This document shows, piece by piece, positions 45,122 through 55,193 of a stretch of DNA of 64,000 nucleotides; positions within the stretch are counted from its first letter, which is position 1; every line of letters starts with the position of its first letter. Under the pieces are notes generated by a model, which was given only the letters and a program-made list of their open reading frames with translations, was not told where the DNA came from and ran no database searches. The DNA is taken from assembly GCF_017874215.1 (NCBI RefSeq), contig NZ_JAGGLB010000006.1, positions 275,968-339,967 of the forward strand, given 5' to 3'. A program made the position numbers and the translations under genes. Source of the DNA: Paenibacillus eucommiae (lineage in GTDB: Bacteria; Bacillota; Bacilli; Paenibacillales; NBRC-103111).

Positions 45122-46546
45122 GTGAAAAACGAGAAGTTTTCGATATCGTCCTATGTGCATACACGCAAAGGGGGATATGCAGCTCCAAGGTCATTGGCAG
45201 AAAAGCATACAGAGGTGCTGGTGTCGAGTGACATAGAGCATTCAGAAGAAAACCACTCCTTTAATCAATGGGTAGAGGAAATCCGCAGTGAGCTGGCAGC
45301 AGCAAAAGGGAGGAATGAAGAAGAAAAGCAGCGGTACAATGAAACGTTAAACCGCGCAATTTTAGGCTATGAGGAAGATAGAGGCAAGCTGCTTGCACTG
45401 ATTCATGATCTTGTAGTTAAGCGAAGATTGAAGGATTTACCACCTGGAACACGTAATTATGAGTCGCTGCCAGAAGCTATTTTTGCTGAAATTATCGGCC
45501 TAAATGTGCTTGAACTTGTGCTGAAGCAGAAGGAGGGACTTGAAGAGATCCAGGTGGTGGGACAGAACATCTTTGAAGTGCGTAATGGGTATGCACTGCC
45601 TTCAGTGCATCGGTTGCCCTCGCTAAGGGATTTAGAGCGAATTCAGCAGAATTTGGTGCTTTTTAACAACGATTCCTTGAACCCGCGTAAAAAGTGGGCG
45701 GAAGTTATGCTTCGCGATGGATCAAGGGTAACAATGACGGGATTTGGATTCACGGCTGAGCCAACTTTGACAATCCGCTTTTATACGATGAAGCGTTTTG
45801 AGCTGGATAGTTTGGCACATCCTGAACAAAGTACCATAGATCCAAGTATGAAGGTTCTTATTCTATGTGTGATTCGTGCCTACTTTAATATGGTGGTGAT
45901 AGGTCCGACAAACTCGGGCAAAACAAATTTACTTAAAGCCTGCATTGCTGAAATGGACGATAATGAGCGCATCATCACGATGGAGTCGAGATTTGAACTG
46001 AATTTAAAAAGGGATTTTCCTCATAAAAATATTATCGAATACGAGGTGGATGAAGAGGATTCAAGACATTCAGGAAAGCAGGCTTTTAAGCTGGCCCTGC
46101 GACAATCACCCAAACGAATATGTCAGGCCGAAATAAGGGACGAGGACGCTAATTTATATGTAAGGGCTTGCACGAGGGGACATGAAGGAAGCATAACATC
46201 GGTGCATGTAAATACTTTGGAGGATGTTCCTGATGCAATTGCTGATATGTGCTTGCTGGATGGAAGGGGGGTGGACCCAACTCGATTGACTAAACGGATT
46301 ACACAGTACGTCACACAGATCGGCCTTGAGATGGCTGTTGTGAATGGGAAAAGGAAGGTGATGCGCATCGGTGAATATAGCTATGAGAAAGGGGAGATAC
46401 GGGTTACAGTACTTGCGTATTTCGACGCTACTGCGGATCAATGGACATTTCCCGGGAAATTGTCGGAATACGCATCGACAAAAATCAAGCATTTTGATCC
46501 GCAAGGGTTTATTAAGCTTCAGCAGCTGGGGTGGATTCAGTGCTGA
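45122..46546 (+). CDS. CpaF/TadA-type secretion ATPase
   Basis: 474 aa from the GTG at 45122 (GAGGGTGG just upstream; GTG codons at 45110 and 45116 are alternatives). An N-terminal helical part precedes a type II/IV secretion ATPase with Walker A GPTNSGKTNL, an Asp-box-like MESRFELN, AEIRDEDA at the Walker B site and TRGHEGSITSVH. It should power extension of a Flp-type pilus. The stop overlaps the TadB start (TGATG). Confidence 0.88.
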   Translation: MKNEKFSISSYVHTRKGGYAAPRSLAEKHTEVLVSSDIEHSEENHSFNQWVEEIRSELAAAKGRNEEEKQRYNETLNRAILGYEEDRGKLLALIHDLVVKRRLKDLPPGTRNYESLPEAIFAEIIGLNVLELVLKQKEGLEEIQVVGQNIFEVRNGYALPSVHRLPSLRDLERIQQNLVLFNNDSLNPRKKWAEVMLRDGSRVTMTGFGFTAEPTLTIRFYTMKRFELDSLAHPEQSTIDPSMKVLILCVIRAYFNMVVIGPTNSGKTNLLKACIAEMDDNERIITMESRFELNLKRDFPHKNIIEYEVDEEDSRHSGKQAFKLALRQSPKRICQAEIRDEDANLYVRACTRGHEGSITSVHVNTLEDVPDAIADMCLLDGRGVDPTRLTKRITQYVTQIGLEMAVVNGKRKVMRIGEYSYEKGEIRVTVLAYFDATADQWTFPGKLSEYASTKIKHFDPQGFIKLQQLGWIQC

Positions 46547-47475
46547 TGTATGCAATAACCAGCTTTATCATCCTGCTTTTCGCCCTCATTTATTTATTTG
46601 TTAGAAATCTTTTGCTCTCTTTTTTCCGGCAGAAGAAAGCCCGCTACAGGCTTCAGCATGTTCGTGATTCCCAAATAAGCAATCAGCTATCTGCCTATTT
46701 ATCAAAAATGAATTTAGGATACAAGCATCTCCAGGAGCTGCTGGAAGCTGTCGAATCAAAGGCTACAATAAATCAAATCCTGACCGTAACCTTTTTGCTT
46801 TTCATTAGCGGGTTTATGTTTGGAGCTCTGTTTTTTCAAAGCTTAAAGGGTGTGCTTGTGATTACATTAATTGGCTCAACACTTCCTTATTTGATGCTTC
46901 GTATGAAGCTTGTCAGTGTCAGGCTTAAGACCCGGCTTGAGTTTTTACCGGCTGTGGAAGTGTTTTATCAGTACTATATGCTGAGTGGTCATAAAAATGT
47001 AAAAACAGCTTTGAAAACTTGTTTAGAGGAAAATAGAATGCTTTATCCAATCAAGCCAGTTTTTGAACAGCTTTATCGTAACTTGATGACACAGAGGAAT
47101 ATGGAGGAGAGCCTGCGGATTTTTGCCATGACGCTGGGCCATAACTGGGCCGATTATTTTATCGGAATTCTCAGGGTAGCCTTAACAGAAGGCAGCGCCG
47201 TAGGCCCGAACCTCAAAGACTTGATTTTGGATATGAGAAAAGCGCAGAGACTGGATCAGCTGGACAGAAACAAGCTTTTGGAAATACGTATTGCTAACTT
47301 TACACCAATTGGGTTTCTGGCATTGTTTTTAGGCATCAATTTCAAAGTGAACTATGCCAATTCCTATCAATACTATGTACTAGACTCAGCCGGCCGCAAC
47401 CTGCTGCTTGATGCTTTATTGTTTATTTTTATTTCTTTTTTGATGGGGATATATTTATCCTTGAGAAGAATGTGA
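46546..47475 (+). CDS. TadB-like inner-membrane pilus platform protein
   Basis: 309 aa from the ATG at 46546; a GTG at 46540 is also possible. A TM at about 3-22 is followed by a pair near 85-125, a cytoplasmic GspF-like helical region (LEFLPAVEVFYQYYMLSGHKN) and two C-terminal TM segments. TadB and TadC form the platform on which CpaF acts. Confidence 0.8.
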   Translation: MYAITSFIILLFALIYLFVRNLLLSFFRQKKARYRLQHVRDSQISNQLSAYLSKMNLGYKHLQELLEAVESKATINQILTVTFLLFISGFMFGALFFQSLKGVLVITLIGSTLPYLMLRMKLVSVRLKTRLEFLPAVEVFYQYYMLSGHKNVKTALKTCLEENRMLYPIKPVFEQLYRNLMTQRNMEESLRIFAMTLGHNWADYFIGILRVALTEGSAVGPNLKDLILDMRKAQRLDQLDRNKLLEIRIANFTPIGFLALFLGINFKVNYANSYQYYVLDSAGRNLLLDALLFIFISFLMGIYLSLRRM

Positions 47476-47487
47476 GGTAAGCGCTTA

Positions 47488-48393
47488 GTGGTTATCGAAT
47501 CGACTCAAATGTATGGGATGCAGGTTATTTCGAATCTGCTCCTGCTTCTCATGGTGGCTATTGCTTTTTATTATGCGCTGCTCAGTATGCCTAGGCGCAA
47601 GAAAAGATGGAGGATCCTGCAGCTTTCTGTTTTGAAGAGGGGAAATGAGCTTCCACCGTTCTATTTTAAGTTATTGTTTATTCAAAAAGGCAGCAAGGGG
47701 ATGGAAGAGCGCAAACAGTTGCTCCTAGGATGCGGCATGTTTCTGGAGCCAGTTATTTATGAAGCAATAAGAAGAATGTTTGTTTTGTTATTAGCAGGGT
47801 TAACTTTGCTGGCTTATGCCAGCTTTCGTAATCCGGGTTTAGCTTTGTTCCTCAATCCGGTTTATGTACTCCTTATATCCGTTTCTTTGTTGCTTTTCGT
47901 ATTGTTTGACCGAAAGGTGCTTGTCCAGCTAAAGGAGCGTAGGAGACATCGTATAGTTAAGGAGATTTATACAATCAGCCAGCAACTTCTCTATTATTCC
48001 GGATCACGTATGAATTTGCATGCCAAGCTTAGCCGCTGTCATTCACAGACCCGCACACTGCGTTCAAGCTTCGAGCTGCTGCTCAATGATTGGTATCAGG
48101 ATGCAGAAGCTGCAATCCGCAGCTTTAAGCTCAGGCTTGGAACGGATGAAGCTTACAGCTTTGGAGAAACGTTAAACGCTTTGCGGCAAAACGAGCACGA
48201 AGATTACTATCACCTTTTGCAGCAAAGAATTACAGACTATAAGGAGCAAATTGAGCTGACCCGGGAAAGCAAAAAAGAAGCTGTTTCCTACATGCTTTTT
48301 GTTTTGGCAGGCTTGCCGATTCTTAATACATTTCGCGTTTTTATGTATCCTTGGATTTTGGAAGGACAACAATTATTTAATTCCATTAATTAA
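47488..48393 (+). CDS. TadC-like inner-membrane pilus platform protein
   Basis: 301 aa; GTG start at 47488 with GAGGT upstream. It has the same layout as the preceding protein: an N-terminal TM, a central TM pair (about 90-145), a cytoplasmic helical domain (KEIYTISQQLLYYSGSRMN) and a C-terminal TM. It is the second platform subunit. Confidence 0.78.
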   Translation: MVIESTQMYGMQVISNLLLLLMVAIAFYYALLSMPRRKKRWRILQLSVLKRGNELPPFYFKLLFIQKGSKGMEERKQLLLGCGMFLEPVIYEAIRRMFVLLLAGLTLLAYASFRNPGLALFLNPVYVLLISVSLLLFVLFDRKVLVQLKERRRHRIVKEIYTISQQLLYYSGSRMNLHAKLSRCHSQTRTLRSSFELLLNDWYQDAEAAIRSFKLRLGTDEAYSFGETLNALRQNEHEDYYHLLQQRITDYKEQIELTRESKKEAVSYMLFVLAGLPILNTFRVFMYPWILEGQQLFNSIN

Positions 48394-48408
48394 TGAAAGG
48401 AAGCACAA

Positions 48409-48558
48409 ATGAGAAATATTCTAATAACTGTGATGATGCTGGTAGTAGTAGCTCTGCTATTCACTTCGATAGTGAATAACGGTACAACCGGTATGAGACA
48501 TAACATCCAGACACATGGTAATACGGCAAATACCAATATCACATCATTAACGCCTTAA
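48409..48558 (+). CDS. Tiny pilin candidate 1
   Basis: 49 aa. MRNILITVMM begins a hydrophobic helix of about 20 residues, followed by a polar Asn/Thr/Gly tail. AAAGGAAG lies 7 nt before the ATG. It is a clear paralog of the next gene (MR.ILIT.M pattern). Flp pilins are short proteins made of such a helix and a small head. A typical Gly/Glu processing site is not obvious, so the role is inferred from context. Confidence 0.55.
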   Translation: MRNILITVMMLVVVALLFTSIVNNGTTGMRHNIQTHGNTANTNITSLTP

Positions 48559-48582
48559 CAACGGATGAAAGGGGATTCGTGA

Positions 48583-48729
48583 TTGAGATCGATTTTAATT
48601 ACGGCCATGCTCGTCATTGTTGTCATAGCCATCTATAACAATGCTGTAGGGGGGAATAATGGTACGAGACAGCAAGTAAAAGACAGCGGAGGAAGGATCA
48701 ACGGAACGATTCAAAGTATTGATCCATGA
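48583..48729 (+). CDS. Tiny pilin candidate 2
   Basis: 48 aa starting with TTG at 48583, 8 nt after AAAGGGG. MRSILITAMLVIVVIAIYNN is followed by a short polar head. It is a paralog of the preceding gene. The stop overlaps the next start (ATGA). Confidence 0.55.
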   Translation: MRSILITAMLVIVVIAIYNNAVGGNNGTRQQVKDSGGRINGTIQSIDP

Positions 48730-49151
48730 AGCAGATTCTTGTATTTGTGCTATTCGCCGGAATGCTTTGCTGGTTTATGTTTGCCCCTGTCTACAAGCAT
48801 GTCATTATTGTTCGACAGGCATTTTTGCAAAAGGAGGTCGATTACCTGCTTGAAGTAGGTGCAAGCGGTATGTATGGGTACATAGATCAAACGATGCTGA
48901 TTGCTTCCAGGGAGCGGTTAGAGGAAAGAGGATTTGAACCTGAAGATTTGCTGTATGATGTGACCACGACTTCCGGGGTGGATGGTATGGATGCAAGTGA
49001 GCCGGTACCAAGAGGGACAGGCATTGGGCTGAAGATGACGTATCCTTACCATCGGATGTTTGTGATTGATCGATTAATCGGTATAACAGGTCCTCCCACT
49101 TCAGCGAGAATGGGGGCATCAGGGATGAAAATGAGTGAATATGTCCCCTGA
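48726..49151 (+). CDS. Minor pilin-like (TadE-type) protein
   Basis: 141 aa. A hydrophobic N-terminal helix (about 3-25) precedes a mixed region of about 115 residues. Size, membrane topology and place after TadC suggest a pseudopilin that starts or tips the pilus. No specific family motif is seen. Confidence 0.5.
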   Translation: MKQILVFVLFAGMLCWFMFAPVYKHVIIVRQAFLQKEVDYLLEVGASGMYGYIDQTMLIASRERLEERGFEPEDLLYDVTTTSGVDGMDASEPVPRGTGIGLKMTYPYHRMFVIDRLIGITGPPTSARMGASGMKMSEYVP

Positions 49152-49160
49152 GCCTGAGCG

Positions 49161-49643
49161 ATGTATAAATTATTGCTTCTAATTTTAATGAGTTTGCTGT
49201 ACATGACCCTCTATGCTCTGCAAACTGATGAGGAAATAGCTTTGCACACATTATTTCAAGGAAAGCACGGACTGAATGCTGCCGTTCATGCAGCAGCCCA
49301 GCAAATCGATCAGCAAAAGCTAGCTGAGGGAATCCATTCTATTGATGAGACGGAAGCGGAAAAAGCTGCACTTACCTATTTGAGAAGTAATCTTCGGCTG
49401 GATGGAAACAATGATCCTTTGCCAGATACTTTTTACCAGTCCCGAGTAGAAGTGCTTTACTTCCAAGTAGTCAACGAAAATGAAGCTTTTCCTTATACGT
49501 TCATCCATCCTCTTTACGGTTATATGACGACATTGGAACAGCCGGGAGTTATTATGATCATTCGTCTTGAATTTCCAAGAACTTATTCCGTTCTTCAACC
49601 GATCAGCTGGACGATTAAAGCAGCTGCGGAGCTAGTTATCTAA
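49161..49643 (+). CDS. Minor pilin-like protein, last gene of the pilus operon
   Basis: 160 aa. An N-terminal hydrophobic helix (about 2-22), a helical stalk (LNAAVHAAAQQIDQQKL) and a beta-containing end. It fits a second minor pilin; no family is recognised. No prepilin peptidase gene is present, so one elsewhere in the genome must be used. Confidence 0.5.
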   Translation: MYKLLLLILMSLLYMTLYALQTDEEIALHTLFQGKHGLNAAVHAAAQQIDQQKLAEGIHSIDETEAEKAALTYLRSNLRLDGNNDPLPDTFYQSRVEVLYFQVVNENEAFPYTFIHPLYGYMTTLEQPGVIMIIRLEFPRTYSVLQPISWTIKAAAELVI

Positions 49644-49768
49644 TGGGTTAATTGCGGTATATGTAAACGATAAGATAAATCTCCAAGTCCCCGTTCTTTA
49701 AATCGTTCTTCAAATCATTTTCCAAATAGAGCAAGTGAGTGATGAGAGCACTCCTTGTCCCCTTACCT

Positions 49769-49813
49769 AAACAGCTGTTTGCATTGGAAATTTCCAAGTG
49801 AACAGCTGTTTTT
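49769..49813 (+). terminator. Terminator of the pilus operon
   Basis: AAACAGCTGTT and AACAGCTGTTT pair, with the perfect palindrome TTGGAAATTTCCAA inside the loop, then TT. Confidence 0.75.
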
Positions 49814-49886
49814 CCGTTTGTCTGGTAAACATGCTTTGCCTTTTGGTCAGGGAAAGTTTAAGGTATAAAAAAGGAGGAATTCGTGT

Positions 49887-51149
49887 ATGAATGTTTTTGT
49901 GCAAAGGCAGCATCAACTGCAGCAGGTAATGAAGGTAAAAGGGATCTCAGGATTTCTAGTCAACCATAATGTTGATTTGTATTATTATTCGGGAACTATG
50001 CAGACGGGCTATATGTTTATTCCAGCAGCAGGAGAAGCTGTTTATTTTGTCCGCAGAAGTATAACCCGTGCTGAAGAGGAAGCGAGTTGTATCATCGAGC
50101 CTATCGGCTCTATGAAAACAATTAAAGATAGAATTGCTGCTCGTTATCCCGAGCTGTTCCATAAAGTGCCTGGCGCTGCTGTCTCTGCTGCTGAGGGGCG
50201 GGAAGCGCAGGAAGCGCAGGAAGTGCAGGAAGTGTTGGAAGATCAGCCGATAAAGCTGGCTACGGAGCTCGACGTTCTGCCGGTTCAGCAGTTTCAACGT
50301 CTCGAAGCCGTTTTTCCAGGTGTGGTCTGGGAGGATGGCTCCCAGCTGGTGCGGGAGCAGCGTATGCTTAAATCGCCTGACGAGGTCGCGGCGATCCGCA
50401 GGGCTGCGGCCGTTGTCGACGCAGCGCTTGAAGCGGCCATCCGGCATGTGCATGCCGGCATGGCTGAGTTCGAGCTGATGGCTTTCATTGAGCATCAGCT
50501 TAGAATTCAAGGGCACCAGGGGCTTATGCGCATGCGGGCTTACAATTCCGAGTTAATCACCGGAATGGTAGCGGCAGGCGCTTCAGCGGCGGTGCCCACT
50601 TATTTCGACGGGCCGGCCGGGGGGCAAGGTCTTCACCCGTCCAGCCCGCAAAGCTCCGGCCGCGCGCTGATCCGCCGCGGCGAACCGATTCTCGTCGATC
50701 TCGGCTGCTGCATCGACGGCTATTTGATCGATCAGACGCGTACGCTAGTGATCGGTGAATTAGACCAGGAGCTGCAGCGCGCTTACGAGGTGGCGGAGCA
50801 GGTGCTCCGCGCCACTGAGGCCAGGCTGCAGCCTGGTACGATTAGCGAGCATTTGTATCTGCTCGCTCTGGATCAAGTGCATGAAGCGGGTCTTAGCGAC
50901 CACTTCATGGGGTACGGCGCTGACCAAGTGAAATTCCTTGGTCATGGCATTGGCCTTGAGATCGATGAGCTGCCCGTTCTCGCCAAAGGCTTCAAGACCC
51001 CGCTGGCGCCAGGCATGGTTATTGCCATCGAGCCCAAATTCACTTACCCGGGAAGAGGGGTAGTTGGAGTTGAGAACAGTTACCTCATTACCGAAGACGG
51101 ATTTGAGAAGCTTACCATTTCTCGCGAAGGCATTATATATGTGAAATGA
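49887..51149 (+). CDS. M24-family metallopeptidase (Xaa-Pro dipeptidase-like)
   Basis: 420 aa. An N-terminal creatinase-like domain (about 1-150) and a pita-bread catalytic domain. The five metal ligands are visible: two Asp in VDLGCCIDGYLIDQTRT, His in LGHGIGLEID, Glu in AIEPKF and Glu in VGVENSYL. An inserted Glu/Ala/Gln repeat at about 105-120 comes from 9-bp DNA repeats and makes it longer than related proteins such as YqhT. The 50580-51000 part is unusually GC-rich. Confidence 0.88.
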   Translation: MNVFVQRQHQLQQVMKVKGISGFLVNHNVDLYYYSGTMQTGYMFIPAAGEAVYFVRRSITRAEEEASCIIEPIGSMKTIKDRIAARYPELFHKVPGAAVSAAEGREAQEAQEVQEVLEDQPIKLATELDVLPVQQFQRLEAVFPGVVWEDGSQLVREQRMLKSPDEVAAIRRAAAVVDAALEAAIRHVHAGMAEFELMAFIEHQLRIQGHQGLMRMRAYNSELITGMVAAGASAAVPTYFDGPAGGQGLHPSSPQSSGRALIRRGEPILVDLGCCIDGYLIDQTRTLVIGELDQELQRAYEVAEQVLRATEARLQPGTISEHLYLLALDQVHEAGLSDHFMGYGADQVKFLGHGIGLEIDELPVLAKGFKTPLAPGMVIAIEPKFTYPGRGVVGVENSYLITEDGFEKLTISREGIIYVK

Positions 51150-51274
51150 GAATAGGTTAAATGGAACAGGCTTAATGGAAAAATGTTCAATTTTTCAGTT
51201 TCATTGGACAGTGCACTATTTTTTTAGTAACATACTATAATAAAGCGGCTTCATTCAGACAGGGGGAGATCCTG

Positions 51275-51655
51275 ATGCATAAACTTGGTCAAAAAGTGTA
51301 CATCATAGCTGATAGATTCGAACAAAATCTACCAGTAGGAGAATATGGTTTTATCATTGCTTATGACCGTAATTCCGACAATGCTTTTGATTATGTGGTT
51401 CGAGTTCCTAAGGCAAATAAGCATTTCTACGTTCCATCAGATGATATAGAGTTAGAAGAAATTCTATTTCAGCAGGAAGCAAGCCGTATAGAAAGAGAAT
51501 CCTTAATTGATTTTGCGCTAGCTACTAGAAACGAAGAGCTGTTCAAGAAAATCATTAATGGTGAAGAACAGGATACAGCTGTAGAGAAGTCTAAGGATGA
51601 GGTTCAATCTCGTGAAGACTTTGTCAAGCAAATTAATTTGAAGGCTTGGATCTAG
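51275..51655 (+). CDS. IDEAL-domain-like small protein
   Basis: 126 aa. An N-terminal beta part (KVYIIADRF...YGFIIAYDRN) is followed by ESLIDFALATRNEELFKKI, which resembles the IDEAL motif used for protein binding in Bacillales. Function unknown. GGGGGAG precedes the ATG. Confidence 0.55.
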   Translation: MHKLGQKVYIIADRFEQNLPVGEYGFIIAYDRNSDNAFDYVVRVPKANKHFYVPSDDIELEEILFQQEASRIERESLIDFALATRNEELFKKIINGEEQDTAVEKSKDEVQSREDFVKQINLKAWI

Positions 51656-51693
51656 GAAGGCGAGAGTACTAGGATGTTGGAAAATAGTAGAAT

Positions 51694-51726
51694 AGCGTCC
51701 GAATCCATGTGGGTCGGATGCTTTTT
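51694..51726 (+). terminator. Terminator before gatC
   Basis: AGCGTCCGA and TCGGATGCT pair with one G-U around an 11-nt loop, followed by TTTTT. Confidence 0.85.
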
Positions 51727-51898
51727 GCCGTTCATATCTTGTAGTAGAGTTCGCCAGGCAGGAATAGTAGCAGCTATCGAAACAGCTATCGTTCTCCCGC
51801 GCGATTTTTTGAGGGAAGATTTTTTGAAGCGATTGAGTTCCAAAAATATCTAAGATATAATGAAATGCATGATTAGACCTAAAGAAAGGTGTGGGAGG

Positions 51899-52186
51899 AT
51901 GACCATTACTGGTAAGGATGTTGAGCATGTAGCGGGACTTGCCCGTTTGGATTTGAACGAAGCGGAGAAAGCACAGTTCGCGGAGCAATTGAACGCGATC
52001 TTGAAATATGCCGAACAGCTTAATGAACTGAACACGGATGATGTACTGCCGACCAGCCATGCGATGCCGCTTGTTAACGTAATGCGGGAAGATACAGCCA
52101 AGCCGTCGCTGCCGCTGGACAAGGTTTTACTAAATGCACCGGATGATGAGGTTGGGCAGTTCAAAGTACCTGCCGTGCTGGAGTAG
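51899..52186 (+). CDS. gatC: Aspartyl/glutamyl-tRNA amidotransferase subunit C
   Basis: 95 aa from the ATG at 51899 with AAAGGTG 7 nt upstream. It has the typical GatC layout: DVEHVAGLARLDL at the start and MPLVNVMRED in the second half. GatC stabilises the GatA/GatB amidotransferase. First gene of gatCAB. Confidence 0.93.
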   Translation: MTITGKDVEHVAGLARLDLNEAEKAQFAEQLNAILKYAEQLNELNTDDVLPTSHAMPLVNVMREDTAKPSLPLDKVLLNAPDDEVGQFKVPAVLE

Positions 52187-52216
52187 TAATTATGCATAAG
52201 AAAGGAGGGCTTACTT

Positions 52217-53674
52217 TTGTCTTTGTTTGATTTGAGCTTACAGGAATTACACAATAAGCTTTATGCCAAGGAACTTTCCGTATCAGACCTGGTAGATGCT
52301 TCATTTACAAGAATCGGAGAGGTGGACTCTAAGGTCCAAGCTTTTCTTGCCCTCAATGAGGAAGATGCCAGAAGCAGTGCCAAGCAATTGGACGAGCAGC
52401 TCGGGCAAGGGGGATCGAGGGGGCTTCTTTTTGGCCTGCCTATAGGGATTAAAGATAATATCGTCACAGAAGGAATTACCACGACTTGTGCGAGTCGGTT
52501 CCTGTCTAATTATAATCCGATCTACGATGCAACTGTGGTTAGAAAGCTTAAGGAAGCTCAAACTGTCACAGTAGGAAAGCTGAATATGGATGAATTCGCG
52601 ATGGGCGGCTCTAATGAAAACTCGGCTTTTCATCCCACTTATAATCCTTGGAATTTACAGCATGTTCCTGGTGGATCAAGTGGTGGCTCGGCAGCAGCTG
52701 TTGCTGCTGGTGAAGTGTACTTTTCACTTGGCTCCGATACAGGCGGATCGATACGCCAGCCAGCCGCGTATTGTGGTATTGTCGGCATGAAGCCGACCTA
52801 TGGGCTTGTATCTCGTTATGGCTTGGTTGCCTTCGCATCCTCGCTGGATCAAATTGGTCCGCTCACGAAGAACGTGGAGGACTCTGCCTATTTGCTTCAA
52901 GCAATAAGCGGCTATGATCCTCAGGATTCAACATCAGCAAATGTGGATATTCCCGACTACATCAGTTCACTGACAGGAGACATTAAAGGGCTCCGTATCG
53001 CTGTACCGAAGGAGTATATTGGCGAGGGGATTGATCCTGCCGTTAAAGCGAAGGTGCTTGAAGCGCTTAAGGTGCTTGAAGGACTGGGTGCCAAATGGGA
53101 GGAAGTATCGATGCCGCATACGGAATATGCCGTTGCTGCTTACTATTTACTTGCATCTTCTGAGGCTTCTTCCAACCTTGCAAGGTTTGATGGGGTTCGT
53201 TACGGAGTCCGTTCTTCCGATGCCCGCAATTTGCTGGAGGTATATCAGAAATCCCGCAGCGACGGCTTTGGAGCCGAAGTGAAGCGGAGGATCATGCTCG
53301 GAACATATGCGCTCAGCTCAGGTTATTATGATGCATATTACCTTAAAGCACAAAAAGTACGGACCTTGATTAAACAGGATTTTGATCAGGCATTAGCTGA
53401 TTTTGATGTTATAATCGGTCCAACAGCTCCTACGACTGCCTTTAAGATTGGCGAGCAGACCAATGATCCTTTAACGATGTATTTAAACGATATTTTGACC
53501 ATTCCTGTCAATTTGGCGGGGTTACCGGCAATTAGCGTGCCATGTGGCTTGGTGGAAGGTCTTCCGGTAGGGTTGCAAGTGATTGGCAAAGCTCTCGATG
53601 AAGCGACAATCCTTCGTGTAGCTCACGCTTTCGAGCAGCATACGGAACACCATAAGCAGCGTCCACAGCTCTAG
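52217..53674 (+). CDS. gatA: Glutamyl-tRNA(Gln) amidotransferase subunit A
   Basis: 485 aa; TTG start at 52217 with AAAGGAGG upstream. The amidase Ser-Ser-Lys site is intact: the Lys in GIKDNIV and the [14 protein letters not shown] serines at about 150-160. It releases ammonia from glutamine for transfer to mischarged tRNA, in complex with GatB and GatC. Confidence 0.95.
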   Translation: MSLFDLSLQELHNKLYAKELSVSDLVDASFTRIGEVDSKVQAFLALNEEDARSSAKQLDEQLGQGGSRGLLFGLPIGIKDNIVTEGITTTCASRFLSNYNPIYDATVVRKLKEAQTVTVGKLNMDEFAMGGSNENSAFHPTYNPWNLQHVPGGSSGGSAAAVAAGEVYFSLGSDTGGSIRQPAAYCGIVGMKPTYGLVSRYGLVAFASSLDQIGPLTKNVEDSAYLLQAISGYDPQDSTSANVDIPDYISSLTGDIKGLRIAVPKEYIGEGIDPAVKAKVLEALKVLEGLGAKWEEVSMPHTEYAVAAYYLLASSEASSNLARFDGVRYGVRSSDARNLLEVYQKSRSDGFGAEVKRRIMLGTYALSSGYYDAYYLKAQKVRTLIKQDFDQALADFDVIIGPTAPTTAFKIGEQTNDPLTMYLNDILTIPVNLAGLPAISVPCGLVEGLPVGLQVIGKALDEATILRVAHAFEQHTEHHKQRPQL

Positions 53675-53737
53675 ACGGAGGAATGGACCCAATAAACATT
53701 AGCCCAATGAACAGTATTTACAAGGAGGCTTTCAACT

Positions 53738-55189
53738 GTGACAGCAGCAACGGATACCCAATATGAAACGGTTGTCGGGCTGGAGGTCCATGTCGAGCTG
53801 CATACCGCATCCAAAATATTTTGCGGTTGTTCGACGTCTTTCGGAGCTCCTCCGAATTCGCATACATGTCCTGTTTGTCTGGGACATCCCGGCGTACTGC
53901 CTGTACTTAACCGGCAAGCGGTAGAATATGCGATGAAAGCGTCAATGGCGCTGAATTGCAAAATCGCAACAGACAGTAAGTTTGACCGCAAAAATTACTT
54001 TTATCCAGATTCACCGAAAGCTTATCAAATTTCCCAATTTGACAAGCCAATTGGCGAAAACGGCTGGATTGATATTGAAGTGAATGGAACAACGAAACGG
54101 ATCGGGATTACCCGTGTCCATCTTGAAGAAGATGCAGGCAAGCTGACGCATGTTGACGGGGGCTTTGCTTCACTGGTTGATTTCAACCGGGTAGGAACAC
54201 CGCTGATCGAGATTGTTTCCGAGCCTGATCTGCGTTCTCCAGAGGAAGCGAGAGCATATTTGGAGAAGATCAAAGCAATTATGCAATATTGCGATGTCTC
54301 CGATGTGAAGATGGAGGAAGGCTCGCTGCGCTGTGATGCCAACATCAGCTTGCGTCCCTATGGCCAGCAGGAATTTGGCACTAGGACTGAGCTGAAGAAT
54401 ATGAACTCCTTCCGCGGCGTTCAGAAGGGGCTTGAATACGAGGAGCTGCGCCAAGCAGAGGTGCTTCGCAGTGGAGGCAGCATTATCCAAGAAACACTTC
54501 GCTGGGACGAAGCTCAGGGTAGGACTGTAACGATGCGGAGCAAAGAACAGGCGCATGATTACCGTTACTTTCCGGACCCGGATTTGGTAAGCTTGTATAT
54601 CGATCAAGCATGGAAGGACAAGGTCAGCGCTACGATACCGGAGCTGCCGGACGCCCGTAAGGCAAGGTATGCAGGTGAGCTTGGCTTGCCTGATTATGAT
54701 GCAGCCGTGATTACGGCCTCTAAGAAGCTTGCTGATTTGTTTGAAGAGAGCTTATCTTATACAAGTGATGCCAAGGCTGTATCCAATTGGATTATGGGAG
54801 ATTTGCTAGGCTATTTAAATGCGAACAATTTAGAGCCTGCTGACGTGAAGCTCACTGGTCAAGGACTGGGTGAAATGATCGGTCTTATTGAAAAAGGAAC
54901 GATCTCCAATAAAATCGCCAAGACTGTCTTCAAAGAACTGCTGGAAACAGGCAAAGATCCGAAAACGATCGTTGAGGAGAAGGGGCTTGTGCAAATCAGT
55001 GACGAAGGTGCGATTCAGGCGGTGGTTGAGCAAGTTATCGATGCCAATCCACAGTCGGTTGCAGATTTCAAAGCTGGCAAAGAAAAGGCCGTCGGGTTTT
55101 TAGTAGGTCAAATTATGAAAGAAACCAAAGGGAAAGCTAACCCTGGTCTTGTTAACAAGCTGATCATTGAAAGCTTGAACAAGAAATAA
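53738..55189 (+). CDS. gatB: Aspartyl/glutamyl-tRNA amidotransferase subunit B
   Basis: 483 aa; GTG start at 53738 with AAGGAGG upstream. It begins with [13 protein letters not shown] and has the GatB motifs CPVCLGHPG and [16 protein letters not shown]; the tail domain (about 400-480) binds tRNA. It activates the glutamyl group with ATP and uses ammonia from GatA. Confidence 0.95.
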   Translation: MTAATDTQYETVVGLEVHVELHTASKIFCGCSTSFGAPPNSHTCPVCLGHPGVLPVLNRQAVEYAMKASMALNCKIATDSKFDRKNYFYPDSPKAYQISQFDKPIGENGWIDIEVNGTTKRIGITRVHLEEDAGKLTHVDGGFASLVDFNRVGTPLIEIVSEPDLRSPEEARAYLEKIKAIMQYCDVSDVKMEEGSLRCDANISLRPYGQQEFGTRTELKNMNSFRGVQKGLEYEELRQAEVLRSGGSIIQETLRWDEAQGRTVTMRSKEQAHDYRYFPDPDLVSLYIDQAWKDKVSATIPELPDARKARYAGELGLPDYDAAVITASKKLADLFEESLSYTSDAKAVSNWIMGDLLGYLNANNLEPADVKLTGQGLGEMIGLIEKGTISNKIAKTVFKELLETGKDPKTIVEEKGLVQISDEGAIQAVVEQVIDANPQSVADFKAGKEKAVGFLVGQIMKETKGKANPGLVNKLIIESLNKK

Positions 55190-55193
55190 CCGC

